The notes beneath the pieces are model-generated. The model searched no databases. It worked only from the letters and a program-made list of their open reading frames with translations, and had not been told where the DNA came from. Of a stretch of DNA of 64,000 nt, positions 17,645-25,801 are shown piece after piece. Source of the DNA: Deltaproteobacteria bacterium (GTDB taxonomy: Bacteria; Myxococcota; UBA727; VGSZ01). The stretch is taken from the NCBI GenBank assembly GCA_016177705.1, contig JACOUT010000018.1, positions 124,001 through 188,000 of the forward strand. The letters run 5' to 3'. How positions within the stretch are numbered: position 1 is the first letter of the stretch; each line of letters starts with the position of its first letter. The position numbers and the translations under genes are program-made.

Positions 17645-19447
17645 ATGGCCGCGCGGACCGAGCACGACGTCATCATCCTCGGCGGCGGCGTCAACGGCGC
17701 CGGCATCGCGCGCGACTGCGCACTGCGCGGCATGCGCGTGTTGCTGGTGGAGCGAAACGATCTGGCCAAAGGCGCGTCGGGTGCCAACACCGGCATGATC
17801 CACGGCGGCATCCGCTACCTGCGCTACGACGTGCACACGACCAAGATGGCCTGCACCGACTCGGGCTTCATCCAGAAGATCGCGCCGCACCTGTTGTTCC
17901 GCATCCCGTTCCTGGTGCCCGTCGCCAAGCCGCCGCCGGGCGCGACCTTCAAGACGCTGTTCGACACCATCTACCTCGAGTTCGCCGAGGTCTTCTTCGA
18001 GGCCTACGACCAATACCAGCCGCTCAAGCGCGGCAAGCCGCACACGCGCCTGACGCGCGAAGAAGCGCTCGCGCTCGAGCCCGGGCTCAACCCCGAGATC
18101 CTCGGCGCCGTCACCATGGACGAGTGGGGCATCGATCCCTTCCGCCTCACCGTCGAGAACGCCATCGACGCGCACGAGAGCGGCGCAGTGGTGAAGACCT
18201 ACACGCAGCTCGTCGCCTTCGACAAGGACGCCGCCGGCAAGGTGTGCGGCGTGCAGCTCGAGGACCGCATCAGCGGCGCGCGCGAGCGCCACGCGGCGCC
18301 GCTCGTCGTCAACGCCACCGGCGCCTGGGGCCCGCGCACCGCCGCGCTCGCCGGCGCCTGGTATCGGCTGCGCCCCGGCAAGGGCGTGCACCTCGTCTAC
18401 CCGCACCGCATCTCCAACTTCGGCATCGCCATGGACAGCGCCGACGGTCGGCAGATGTTCTTCATGCCGCACGAGAACGGCACCATCGTCGGCACCACCG
18501 ACGACGACTACTACGGTGACCTCGACAACCCGCGCGCCACCGAGGACGAGGTCAAGTACATCCTGCAGGGCGCGCGCCGGGTGTTCCCCGGCATCGACAA
18601 GCACCGCATGAGCCGCACCTACGTCGGTATCCGGCCGACGTTGTGGGCGTGGGGCAAGAACGAGGACCGACTGTCGCGCGAGCACGAGATCTACGACCAC
18701 GCGCCGCAGGGCGTGCCTGGCCTGTTGTCCGTGTGCGGCGGCAAGCTCGCCGCCTACCGCCAGCTCGCCGAGGAGGTGAGCAACGTGGTGGCGGCGCGCA
18801 TCGGCAACACCGCGCCGTGCACCACCTGGCAGCGGCCGCTGCCGGGCGCCGAGGACAAGGTCGACGTCGAGGGGTGGACGCGCTCGCTCACCACCAGGAG
18901 CAGGCTCGGCGTCGCACGCATGGCCTTCCGCCACGGCGCGCGCACCACGCGCATGCTCGAGGCGGTCGCCGCCGATCCGCGGCAGGGCGCGCACACCTGC
19001 CAGTGCGAGCCGGTGTGTGAGGCCGAGCTGCGCTACGCCGCCAAGGCGGAGCTGTCGACGCGGCTGGTCGACCTGCGCCGCCGCACGCGGCTCGGCATGG
19101 GCGCATGCGGCGGCACCCATTGCCTCGCGCGCGCGAGCCAGGTGCTCGCCGAGGAGCGCGCGCTCACGCCGGCCGTGCAGCTCGTCGAGCTGGGCGACGC
19201 CATGACCGCGCGCTTCATCGGTCGCCGCCCGGTGCTCGAGGGCGCCAACCTCGCGACCGAGGAGCTGAATCAGGCGATCCACTTCCTGAGCGGCAACCTG
19301 GCGCCGTTCCTGCGCGCGGCGCGCGCCCAGGTGCCATGGGCGCTGTCGGTGCCGTCGACGGTGTCCGCCGACGCGCCCGCCACGCGCGGCAAGGCCACCG
19401 TGCGCGCCGACGTCGTGTTGCCGCCGCCGGTGCCGGACCGCGCATGA
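17645..19447 (+). CDS. glpA: anaerobic glycerol-3-phosphate dehydrogenase subunit A
   Basis: This is an FAD-dependent enzyme of 600 residues. The N-terminal dinucleotide-binding motif is IILGGGVNGAGIARDCALRG, followed by GASGANTGMIHGGIRYL, typical of GlpA/GlpD. The C-terminal ~120 residues hold the BFD-type [2Fe-2S] domain (TCQCEPVCEAEL near residue 451; MGACGGTHC near 487), which separates GlpA from aerobic GlpD. It oxidises sn-glycerol 3-phosphate to dihydroxyacetone phosphate and passes electrons toward the quinone pool. It overlaps glpB by 4 bp (ATGA), so translation is coupled. A glpC for the membrane Fe-S subunit is not next to it. Confidence 0.94.
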   Translation: MAARTEHDVIILGGGVNGAGIARDCALRGMRVLLVERNDLAKGASGANTGMIHGGIRYLRYDVHTTKMACTDSGFIQKIAPHLLFRIPFLVPVAKPPPGATFKTLFDTIYLEFAEVFFEAYDQYQPLKRGKPHTRLTREEALALEPGLNPEILGAVTMDEWGIDPFRLTVENAIDAHESGAVVKTYTQLVAFDKDAAGKVCGVQLEDRISGARERHAAPLVVNATGAWGPRTAALAGAWYRLRPGKGVHLVYPHRISNFGIAMDSADGRQMFFMPHENGTIVGTTDDDYYGDLDNPRATEDEVKYILQGARRVFPGIDKHRMSRTYVGIRPTLWAWGKNEDRLSREHEIYDHAPQGVPGLLSVCGGKLAAYRQLAEEVSNVVAARIGNTAPCTTWQRPLPGAEDKVDVEGWTRSLTTRSRLGVARMAFRHGARTTRMLEAVAADPRQGAHTCQCEPVCEAELRYAAKAELSTRLVDLRRRTRLGMGACGGTHCLARASQVLAEERALTPAVQLVELGDAMTARFIGRRPVLEGANLATEELNQAIHFLSGNLAPFLRAARAQVPWALSVPSTVSADAPATRGKATVRADVVLPPPVPDRA

Positions 19448-20847
19448 GCGAGCTCGACCTCTCCCCCGACGTGCTCGTCGTAGGCGGCGGTATCGCCGGC
19501 GCGCTCGCCGCGGTGCGCGCCAAGGAGAAGGGCGCGCGCGTCATCTTGGTGCACCGCCCCGGCGGGGGCACCGCAGCGTCGTCGGGCGCGCTCGACTGCG
19601 GCGACGAGCTGTACGGCCTCACCCCCGGCCCGGGCGTCGACGCGCTCGATCGCGGCGGGCGCTGGCGCCGCGGCGTCGAGCTGCTGGCGGCGCGCCAGCC
19701 GCGCCACCCGTTCTCCCGCGTCGGCGACAAGGGCCGCGAGCGGCTGCGTGAGGCGCTGGCGCTGTGCAAGCAGGTGGCGCAACGCGGCGGGCTCGAGTTG
19801 GTCGAGCGCGACGACGGGCAGAACCACCTGGTCGCCACCCAGCTCGGCACCGTCAAGCGCGCGGCGCTGGTGCAAAAGAGCCAACAGCTCGACCTGGCGG
19901 CGCTCGAGCCTGACGCCACCGTGGCCATCGTCGACCCGCTCGACCTCGCCAACTTCGGCGCGCGGCCGGTAGCGCACCTGCTCGGCTTCATCGCCAGCAT
20001 GAGCGCGCGAAAGGTGACCTTCACCACGCTCGGTGTCGAGCGCGCACTGCCTTCAAACGCGCTGGCGGGCAGCACGGTGCACGACGACGCCTTGGCCATG
20101 GCGCGCGCGCTCGACGACGAGGGCAAGCGCGCGGCCTTCTGCGAAGCGCTGAGAAACGCGCTCCGGCGCGCGGCGCGGCCGGCGCACCACCTGCTCATGC
20201 CGCCCATCCTCGGCGTCGACAAGCACGTCGCCGTGGTGAACGACATCGAGCGCGCGGTCGGCCGTCCGGTCAAGGAGCTGTTGGCGCTGCCGCCCTCGGC
20301 GCCGGGGGCGCGCCTGGCGCGCGCGCTGCTCAAGGGCGCCAAGGAGCGCGGCGTCGTCGTCGTCGAGGGCGCGGCGCGCGCGGCCAACGTGCAGGGCCGA
20401 CGCGTCGCCAGCGTCACCGTCGAGGGGCAGCAGCTCACGGCGGAGCTGACGCCGCGCTCGGTGGTGCTCGCGAGCGGCCGGTTCCTCAGCGGCGGCGTGG
20501 TGCGCGATCAGGTGGCGCGCGAGCCGCTGTTCTCACTGCCGGTGACGGCCGACGGTCGCCCCCTCGACGACGGCTTCATCGGCCTGTTCACTGGGGAGGT
20601 ACCTGAGGCCGAGCACGCGATCTTCCGCGCGGGCGTCGCGGTGGACGCGAACCTCGCGCCGATCGATCGACGCGGCGCGGCGCTGTTCGAAAACCTGGTC
20701 TGTGCCGGCAGCGTCGTCGAGGGCTGGGATCCGGCGCGCGACGGCGCAGCAGGCGGCGTGGCTGCGTTGACCGGCTTGCTCGCCGGCGAGGGAGCCGCTC
20801 TGATCGCAGGGTTCAGCCGCTCCGGACCGGTGGCGCGCGCAGGGTGA
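19444..20847 (+). CDS. glpB: anaerobic glycerol-3-phosphate dehydrogenase subunit B
   Basis: This is a flavoprotein of 467 residues beginning inside the glpA stop (ATGA overlap). The motif DVLVVGGGIAGALAAVRAKE is the FAD-binding Rossmann start. The segments GGGTAASSGALDCGDELYGL, HHLLMPPILGVDK and VVLASGRFLSGGVVR match GlpB. GlpB partners GlpA in the complex that feeds electrons from glycerol 3-phosphate to the respiratory chain. The expected glpC does not follow. Instead, 13 bp on, comes a ketopantoate-reductase-like gene. GlpB is confidently assigned from its pairing with GlpA. Confidence 0.88.
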   Translation: MSELDLSPDVLVVGGGIAGALAAVRAKEKGARVILVHRPGGGTAASSGALDCGDELYGLTPGPGVDALDRGGRWRRGVELLAARQPRHPFSRVGDKGRERLREALALCKQVAQRGGLELVERDDGQNHLVATQLGTVKRAALVQKSQQLDLAALEPDATVAIVDPLDLANFGARPVAHLLGFIASMSARKVTFTTLGVERALPSNALAGSTVHDDALAMARALDDEGKRAAFCEALRNALRRAARPAHHLLMPPILGVDKHVAVVNDIERAVGRPVKELLALPPSAPGARLARALLKGAKERGVVVVEGAARAANVQGRRVASVTVEGQQLTAELTPRSVVLASGRFLSGGVVRDQVAREPLFSLPVTADGRPLDDGFIGLFTGEVPEAEHAIFRAGVAVDANLAPIDRRGAALFENLVCAGSVVEGWDPARDGAAGGVAALTGLLAGEGAALIAGFSRSGPVARAG

Positions 20848-20860
20848 GGCAGGCTTTCCC

Positions 20861-21973
20861 ATGACCATGACCGCCGTACGAGCCTGGGCCGAGAGCGCGC
20901 GCGTCGTCGTGGTCGGCTGCGGCGGCGTCGGCGGCTGCACCGCCGCTCGGCTCGCCGACGCCGGCCGCAGCGTGGTGGCCGTCACCGGCAACCCCGAGAT
21001 CACCCGCTCCATCGGCGAGCAAGGCCTGCACGCCGGCCTGCCGGGCGGCGAGCGCGTGGTGCGCATCGACGTCGTCACCCGGCCGGCGGCGCTGCCGGCC
21101 GTCAAGTTCGACATCGCGCTCCTGGCGGTGCCGCCGAACCGCATCGACGCGGCCGCGGACGAGGTGCTGCCCCACCTCGCCGACGACGGCGTGCTGGTGC
21201 CGCTCGCCAACGGCCTGCCGGAGGAGCGGCTCGGCGAGCGCTTCGGCCACGAGCGCGTGGTCGGCGGCATCGTCGGCTTCGGCGCCTCCATGCACGGCCC
21301 GGGGCGCGTCGAGCAGACCAGCGAGGGCACGCTGATCGTCGGGCGCCTGCACGGCGGCATCGATCAAGGCGCGCGGCGCGTGGCGGCGCTGCTCGAGCAC
21401 GCGGACCCGGGAGATGGCATCGAGCTGACGGCCAACCTGCGCGGCGCGCGCTGGTCCAAGCTGGCCGTCAACGCCGCCATCTCGTCACTCGGCACCATCG
21501 GCGGCGACCGCCTGGGCGCGCTGATGCGGCACCGCTTCGCGCGCCGGCTCGCGCTCGAGGTGATGACCGAGGTGACGCAGACGGCGCTCGGCGCCGGCGT
21601 CAAGCTCGAGAAGATCTCGGGCGCCGTCGACCTCGAGTGGCTGGCGCTCGACGCCGACGAGCGCGTGGCGCCGGGCTCGCCTAGTCTGCTCGCCAAGCAC
21701 ACGCTTCTGTTGGCGGTGGGCGCGCGCTACCGCCGGCTGCGCTCGTCCATGCTCGCGGCCATCGAGCGCGGCCGCGAGCCGCCCATCGAATTCCTGAACG
21801 GCGAGGTGGTGAGCCGCGCCGCCGCTGTGGGTGTGGCCACGCCCATCAACCAGGCGGTGGTCGACGCCGTGCGCGCCATCGCCGCCGGCGGGCGCCGGCC
21901 GTCGCTCGAGGGGCTGCGCCAGCTTTTCGACGACACGCGGCCGTTGCTGCGCTCGCTGCGCCTGGCGGCGTGA
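20861..21973 (+). CDS. 2-dehydropantoate 2-reductase-like (ApbA/PanE family) protein
   Basis: The product has 370 residues. It has an N-terminal NADP-binding Rossmann fold (VVVVGCGGVGGCTAARLADA), then the family's middle segment (LLAVPPNRIDAA...LVPLANGLPEERL) and the helical C-terminal domain with the catalytic-lysine region RWSKLAVNAAISSLGTI and IEFLNGEVV. The family reduces ketopantoate to pantoate for coenzyme A, or related 2-keto acids. With 370 residues it is longer than typical PanE (about 300), so it may be one of the many paralogues with another substrate. It is 13 bp downstream of glpB on the same strand and is probably part of that transcript. Confidence 0.78.
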   Translation: MTMTAVRAWAESARVVVVGCGGVGGCTAARLADAGRSVVAVTGNPEITRSIGEQGLHAGLPGGERVVRIDVVTRPAALPAVKFDIALLAVPPNRIDAAADEVLPHLADDGVLVPLANGLPEERLGERFGHERVVGGIVGFGASMHGPGRVEQTSEGTLIVGRLHGGIDQGARRVAALLEHADPGDGIELTANLRGARWSKLAVNAAISSLGTIGGDRLGALMRHRFARRLALEVMTEVTQTALGAGVKLEKISGAVDLEWLALDADERVAPGSPSLLAKHTLLLAVGARYRRLRSSMLAAIERGREPPIEFLNGEVVSRAAAVGVATPINQAVVDAVRAIAAGGRRPSLEGLRQLFDDTRPLLRSLRLAA

Positions 21974-22022
21974 CGGCGCTGCGGTCGTTGCCACGGACGT
22001 CGCAGCATCGTAGCATGAACGT

Positions 22023-22307
22023 ATGAAGGGCAAGGATCGCCTGAGCGCGTCCGTCGACGCGGCACTCCTCGCCGCCGTCGAGCGCGAGGCGACCAGCAAG
22101 CGCGGCGTGACCGTCAGCGCCTGGGTGAGCGACGCGCTGCGCCTCAAGCTCGAGACCGACCGCCGCCTCGACGCGCTCTCGGCGCTGATCGACGAGTACG
22201 AGGCGGCGCACGGGGAAATCCGCGACGACGAAATGCTCGCGGCGACGCGCCGGGCGCGCCGACAGGCAGCACCGTCGCGCGCGCCGCGCCCACGTCGGGC
22301 GGGCTAG
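22023..22307 (+). CDS. putative antitoxin of a VapBC-like pair
   Basis: The product has 94 residues. The N-terminal part (LSASVDAALLAAVEREATSK followed by VTVSAWVSDALRL) fits a ribbon-helix-helix DNA-binding fold, and the C-terminus is charged and basic. The gene lies directly upstream of a PIN-domain gene, with 2 bp between the TAG and the GTG of its neighbour. That spacing is characteristic of type II toxin-antitoxin operons, in which the antitoxin binds the toxin and represses the operon. The role rests on both fold and context. Confidence 0.72.
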   Translation: MKGKDRLSASVDAALLAAVEREATSKRGVTVSAWVSDALRLKLETDRRLDALSALIDEYEAAHGEIRDDEMLAATRRARRQAAPSRAPRPRRAG

Positions 22308-22309
22308 TC

Positions 22310-22687
22310 GTGTCACTCATCCTCGACGCCGGCGCCTTCCTGGCGGTCGAGCGCGGCGACCGAAGCATCATGGCGCTGCTCAAGCAGGAGCTCTTGCTCG
22401 GCAGGCCGCCCGCCACCCACGGCGGCGTGGTTGGGCAGGTGTGGCGCGGCGGTGCGCGGCAGGCGCGCCTCGCCCAACTCCTGCAGGCGACGCGAGTCGC
22501 CCCGCTCGACGATGAGCTCGGCAGGAAGGCCGGCATCCTGCTCGGACGCGCTCGCAAGGCCGACGTGGCGGACGCGGCCCTGGTGCTGATCGCGGCCGAC
22601 GGCGACCTGCTGCTCACCTCGGATCCGCACGACCTGCGGGCCTTGGCAGCGGCCACAGGCATGCACCTCGACGTCGTCCAGGTGTGA
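22310..22687 (+). CDS. PIN-domain ribonuclease, VapC-like toxin
   Basis: The product has 125 residues from the GTG at 22310. It shows the PIN acidic residues in the expected order: Asp in LILDAGAFLAVERGD, Glu in the same helix, Asp in KADVADAALVLIA, and the Asp of LLTSDPHDL. PIN nucleases coordinate Mg or Mn and cut RNA, in VapC often tRNA. It pairs with the putative RHH antitoxin 2 bp upstream. The motifs all look intact, so the toxin may be active. Confidence 0.82.
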   Translation: MSLILDAGAFLAVERGDRSIMALLKQELLLGRPPATHGGVVGQVWRGGARQARLAQLLQATRVAPLDDELGRKAGILLGRARKADVADAALVLIAADGDLLLTSDPHDLRALAAATGMHLDVVQV

Positions 22688-22756
22688 TCCGCGAACCTCG
22701 CGGCGTTGCGCAGGTGGGAATCGCCAGCGCGGGGGCCCGGTTGCGCCCTCACCACC

Positions 22757-23350
22757 ATGCTCGCGCTCGCCCTGAGCCTTGCGCTGCTACCCCCCGAGGC
22801 CGCCGACCGCGCGGTGGCCGAGGCGAGGAGGGCGCTCGGCACTCCCTACGTGCTCGGCGGGCGCCTGCGCTCGGCGGACGACGGACTGGACTGCCAGGGC
22901 TTGGTCTTCTTCGCGCTACAGGCGGTGAGCGGCTGCGGCTGGCGCTCCTGGTCGGTGATGCCGACCACCTCGGTCACGGGTGAGCTCGGCCTGCCGGTGG
23001 CGGGGGCGGCGCCGGTGTCGGCCGCGCGCCTCGCCGAGGTGCTGCCGGTGCTCGAGAAGGGCGACGTGCTCTGGTTCGTCGACGTCGCCGAGAACCCGGC
23101 CGAGCCGAGCGTGGCCCGCCTCGACGGCACCCCCGTGTGGGTCTGGCACGTCGGCCTCTACGCCGGCGATGGCCGCTTCGTCGTCGGCGATCACTTCGCC
23201 GGCAAGGTGGTCGAGGAGGAGCTGGTGCCCTACGTGCTCGAGCACTACGCGGGCGTGCTGGTGAGCCGCATGCGAGACGGGCCGCGCCCGTCGAGGTGCC
23301 GCGCCCATGCGCCCATGCGCCTGGTCGAGCCGGCGGCGGGGGCGCGCTGA
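22757..23350 (+). CDS. NlpC/P60-like secreted peptidase
   Basis: The product has 197 residues starting at the ATG at 22757, which gives a short signal peptide (MLALALSLALLPPEAA). The domain start ARRALGTPYVLGG, the probable catalytic Cys in DGLDCQGLVFFAL and the probable catalytic His in VWHVGLYAGDGRFVVGDH follow the order of NlpC/P60 cysteine peptidases, which cleave peptidoglycan stem peptides or related amide bonds. The usual DCSG is DCQG here, so it is a divergent member. The stop codon lies within a strong hairpin that may end transcription. Confidence 0.72.
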   Translation: MLALALSLALLPPEAADRAVAEARRALGTPYVLGGRLRSADDGLDCQGLVFFALQAVSGCGWRSWSVMPTTSVTGELGLPVAGAAPVSAARLAEVLPVLEKGDVLWFVDVAENPAEPSVARLDGTPVWVWHVGLYAGDGRFVVGDHFAGKVVEEELVPYVLEHYAGVLVSRMRDGPRPSRCRAHAPMRLVEPAAGAR

Positions 23351-23387
23351 AGGGTCATCGCGAAATCCCATTTCGCGGTGCCCTTCA
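23348..23387. terminator. long inverted repeat overlapping a stop codon (terminator-like)
   Basis: The two arms, TGAAGGGTCATCGCGAAAT (23348-23366) and ATTTCGCGGTGCCCTTCA (23370-23387), pair almost perfectly around a CCC loop, with one mismatch and one unpaired base. The left arm contains the TGA of the NlpC/P60-like gene. No U-tract follows, so it could equally be an RNA-stabilising hairpin or a palindromic repeat element. Confidence 0.6.
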
Positions 23388-23445
23388 GGGGAGCGGAGCG
23401 ACCAAGGATGGGGGTGGGTCCACGTCGAGCTTTGCCCGCGTGGAT

Positions 23446-23462
23446 GGGGGGCGCAGCCCCCC
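23446..23462. terminator. G6C / GC6 hairpin before an A-rich stretch
   Basis: GGGGGGC (23446-23452) pairs perfectly with GCCCCCC (23456-23462) around a 3-base loop and is followed by AGAAAAAC. It is the second strong palindrome in the 161 bp between the NlpC/P60-like and HAD genes. Together with the hairpin at 23348 it makes this spacer unusually structured. Confidence 0.5.
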
Positions 23463-23511
23463 AGAAAAACTGGCCCCCTTTTCATCCCATCGCCACGCGC
23501 TAACGAGTGGC

Positions 23512-24174
23512 ATGGCCGCCGCCAGCTACTTCGACGTCGACGGAACACTGACCAAGTCGAACCTGTTCGACTCGCTGTTGTTCTACGTGCTGAACCAGCA
23601 GAACCCCATCGCGGGCGTCGGCCGCATCGCGCGCACCTTCGCGAGCGTGCCGGCGTTGTTCGCCGCCGAGCAGGTCGACCGCGGCACCTTCAACGACCTG
23701 CTGTTCCGCGGCTACCAAGGGATCAGTGAGGATCGCCTGCTCGACCTGGCCGACGAGGCCTTCGACAACGTCATGCGCCCCGCGCTGTTCAAGGGCGCGC
23801 TCGATCTCGTGGCGCGCGCCAAACAGGCCGGGCACCGCGTGGTGCTGCTCTCCGGCAGCCCCGACTTCCTGCTGCACAAGATGGCGCGCTTGTGCGACGC
23901 CGACGAGGTCATCGGCAACCGCCTGCAGATCAAGGACGGCCTGGCCACCGGCAAGCTGCTGCCGCCCATCGTCGCCGGCCCCGAGAAGGCGCGCATCATC
24001 AAGGACCACGCGAAGAAGCACGGCTTCGACCTCGACGAGTGCGCCGCGTACTCGGACTCGATGAGCGACGTGCCGATGCTGTCGGTGGTCGGGCGTCCGG
24101 CCGCCGTCAACCCCGACTTCCGCCTGCGCATGTTGGCCAAGACGCACCGCTGGCCCGTGCTCGACCTGCGCTGA
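23512..24174 (+). CDS. HAD-IB family phosphatase (SerB-like)
   Basis: The product has 220 residues from the ATG at 23512. It has all four HAD motifs: I DVDGT (YFDVDGTLTKSN), II LLSGSPDF, III Lys in GPEKARIIKD, and IV YSDSMSDVPML. The helical cap between motifs I and II is that of subclass IB, which includes phosphoserine phosphatase and lipid or sugar phosphate phosphatases. The N-terminus has no signal peptide, so it is cytoplasmic. No pathway partner lies next to it, so the substrate is open. Confidence 0.88.
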   Translation: MAAASYFDVDGTLTKSNLFDSLLFYVLNQQNPIAGVGRIARTFASVPALFAAEQVDRGTFNDLLFRGYQGISEDRLLDLADEAFDNVMRPALFKGALDLVARAKQAGHRVVLLSGSPDFLLHKMARLCDADEVIGNRLQIKDGLATGKLLPPIVAGPEKARIIKDHAKKHGFDLDECAAYSDSMSDVPMLSVVGRPAAVNPDFRLRMLAKTHRWPVLDLR

Positions 24175-24233
24175 CCCCTTCGTAACCCGGTCGAGAACGG
24201 GTGTCGCCGCGACGGATAGGCTAAGGTCGAGGG

Positions 24234-25784
24234 GTGCGGTGCCCGAAGTGTGGCTCCGAGAACGTCGCGGGGGCGTGGGTCTGCAGTCGCTGTGACTTCG
24301 TCCTCGACTCGTCGTTCCTCGGGGAAGACATCCTGAACGACCCTGGCGCGTCCGCAGCGCCGGCGTCCGTCCAGACCAAGCCGGTCAAGATGGACGGGCC
24401 ATCGCGCGACGAGCTCGGCGGCGACGCGCTCATCCTCGGCCAGCTCGGCGAGGGCGAGATCCAGTCGTTCGTCTCCGATCAGACCGGCGGCTTTCTCAAG
24501 GTAAACTCCGACGACGTCGAGGAGGTCGCGCCGGCCGCAGTCTACCTCGGTGGCGACGTCGCCGCGCTGCTCACGCCTACCGCCGTGCTGCGGCACACCT
24601 CCGACGCCGGCAGCCGCCGCTCGGCGCTCTCCAAGTTCGAGCTGTTCGTCTTCGACCTGATCGACGGCAGGAAGAACCTCGGCGAGGTGCGCGGGCGCAC
24701 CGGCCTCTCGCAGGGCGACGTGCGCATCGCCGCCGCCATGCTGATCGACAAGCGCATGGTCGAGAGCGCGGCGGCGCGCGCGCCGGTGGACGTGCCGCGC
24801 AGCCCGGGCACCGCCACCATCGGCCGGCGCGGCCTCGGCAGCGCCGAGACCAGCGAGCTGCCGCCGCTCGAGGATCAGACCCGCGAGCTGGCGAACCTGC
24901 CGCCGCTGGATGAGTCCTACGAGGTGGTCTCCGCGAAGTTACCGCTCGCCGACGAACCCGAGCGGGAGGAGGCGGTGGTAGTGCCCGTGGCGCCGCGGGC
25001 CGCGCCGCCACCACCACCCGCAGCTGCGGCGCCGGCGCCACCGAAGCCTCCACCGCCGAAGGCCACAGTGGCCGCGCCCCCGCCCCACGCCGCACCACCG
25101 CACCAGGCCGCACCGCCGGCAGCGGCGGCGCCGGGCGCCGGCTTCCGTCCCGCGCTGCGCGCCGCGCCGCTCCGGCCGATGCGGCATACGCCGCCGCCGC
25201 CGCCGAAGCGGGCGGCCGGGGCGGCGCCTCTGCCGTCGCCGCCGGGATCGCAGGCGGTGCTGCCCGCGCCAACCTCCGCGGCCGTCCGCGAGCCGAAGGC
25301 CCGCGCCGCCGAATATTACGAGCTGGCGCTCAAGGACCTGCGCGAAGGGCGTCCGGCGCGGGGCTTCAGCTACGCGCGCATGGCCGCCGACGCCGACCCG
25401 GGCGAGGAGAAGTACCAGCAGCTCCTGCGCGACTGGGACAAGCGCGCCGCCGGCCGCGGCGCCGACGACGATCCTGTGGGCGCCGCGCAGCAGGCGGAGG
25501 CCTCGGGCGACTTCGAGCGGGCCATCGAGCTGTTGCGCAAGGCGTGCGAGCTGTTCCCGAAGTCGGCGCCGGTGCACAACCGGCTGGGAGTGCTGCTCGC
25601 CACGCGCGCCAAGGACTTCAAGGCCGCCTACAACGCGTCCATGCGCGCGGTTGAGCTCGAGCCCGAGAACGCGACCTACAAGTCGAACATGATGAAGATC
25701 CTGGCCCGCGTCGAGAGCGACGACATGCCGGTGAAGGACAAGCCGAGAGGTGGGCTGCTCGGCGGGCTGCTCAAACGGTCGTAG
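24234..25784 (+). CDS. zinc-ribbon, Pro-rich and TPR protein
   Basis: The product has 516 residues from the GTG at 24234, with a GAGGG run immediately before it. The N-terminus is a rubredoxin-like zinc ribbon (MRCPKCGSENVAGAWVCSRC). Residues near 130-185 form a helical winged-helix-like segment (ALSKFELFVFDLIDGRKNLG...GDVRIAAAMLIDKRM) resembling the C-terminal part of DUF4388/PATAN proteins, which occur in gliding and signalling proteins of this phylum. A long Pro/Ala linker covers about 245-345. The C-terminus has TPR units (GDFERAIELLRKACELFPKS; DFKAAYNASMRAVELEPENA). It is probably a cytoplasmic adaptor or scaffold. Confidence 0.7.
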   Translation: MRCPKCGSENVAGAWVCSRCDFVLDSSFLGEDILNDPGASAAPASVQTKPVKMDGPSRDELGGDALILGQLGEGEIQSFVSDQTGGFLKVNSDDVEEVAPAAVYLGGDVAALLTPTAVLRHTSDAGSRRSALSKFELFVFDLIDGRKNLGEVRGRTGLSQGDVRIAAAMLIDKRMVESAAARAPVDVPRSPGTATIGRRGLGSAETSELPPLEDQTRELANLPPLDESYEVVSAKLPLADEPEREEAVVVPVAPRAAPPPPPAAAAPAPPKPPPPKATVAAPPPHAAPPHQAAPPAAAAPGAGFRPALRAAPLRPMRHTPPPPPKRAAGAAPLPSPPGSQAVLPAPTSAAVREPKARAAEYYELALKDLREGRPARGFSYARMAADADPGEEKYQQLLRDWDKRAAGRGADDDPVGAAQQAEASGDFERAIELLRKACELFPKSAPVHNRLGVLLATRAKDFKAAYNASMRAVELEPENATYKSNMMKILARVESDDMPVKDKPRGGLLGGLLKRS

Positions 25785-25801
25785 CTCGGTCGTCGGCGCG
25801 A

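Noticed and set aside
22757..24174. Phage lysis or prophage remnant (NlpC/P60 near a toxin-antitoxin pair)
   Set aside because: No integrase, capsid, tail or attachment-site sequence lies nearby, and the flanking genes are ordinary chromosomal genes.
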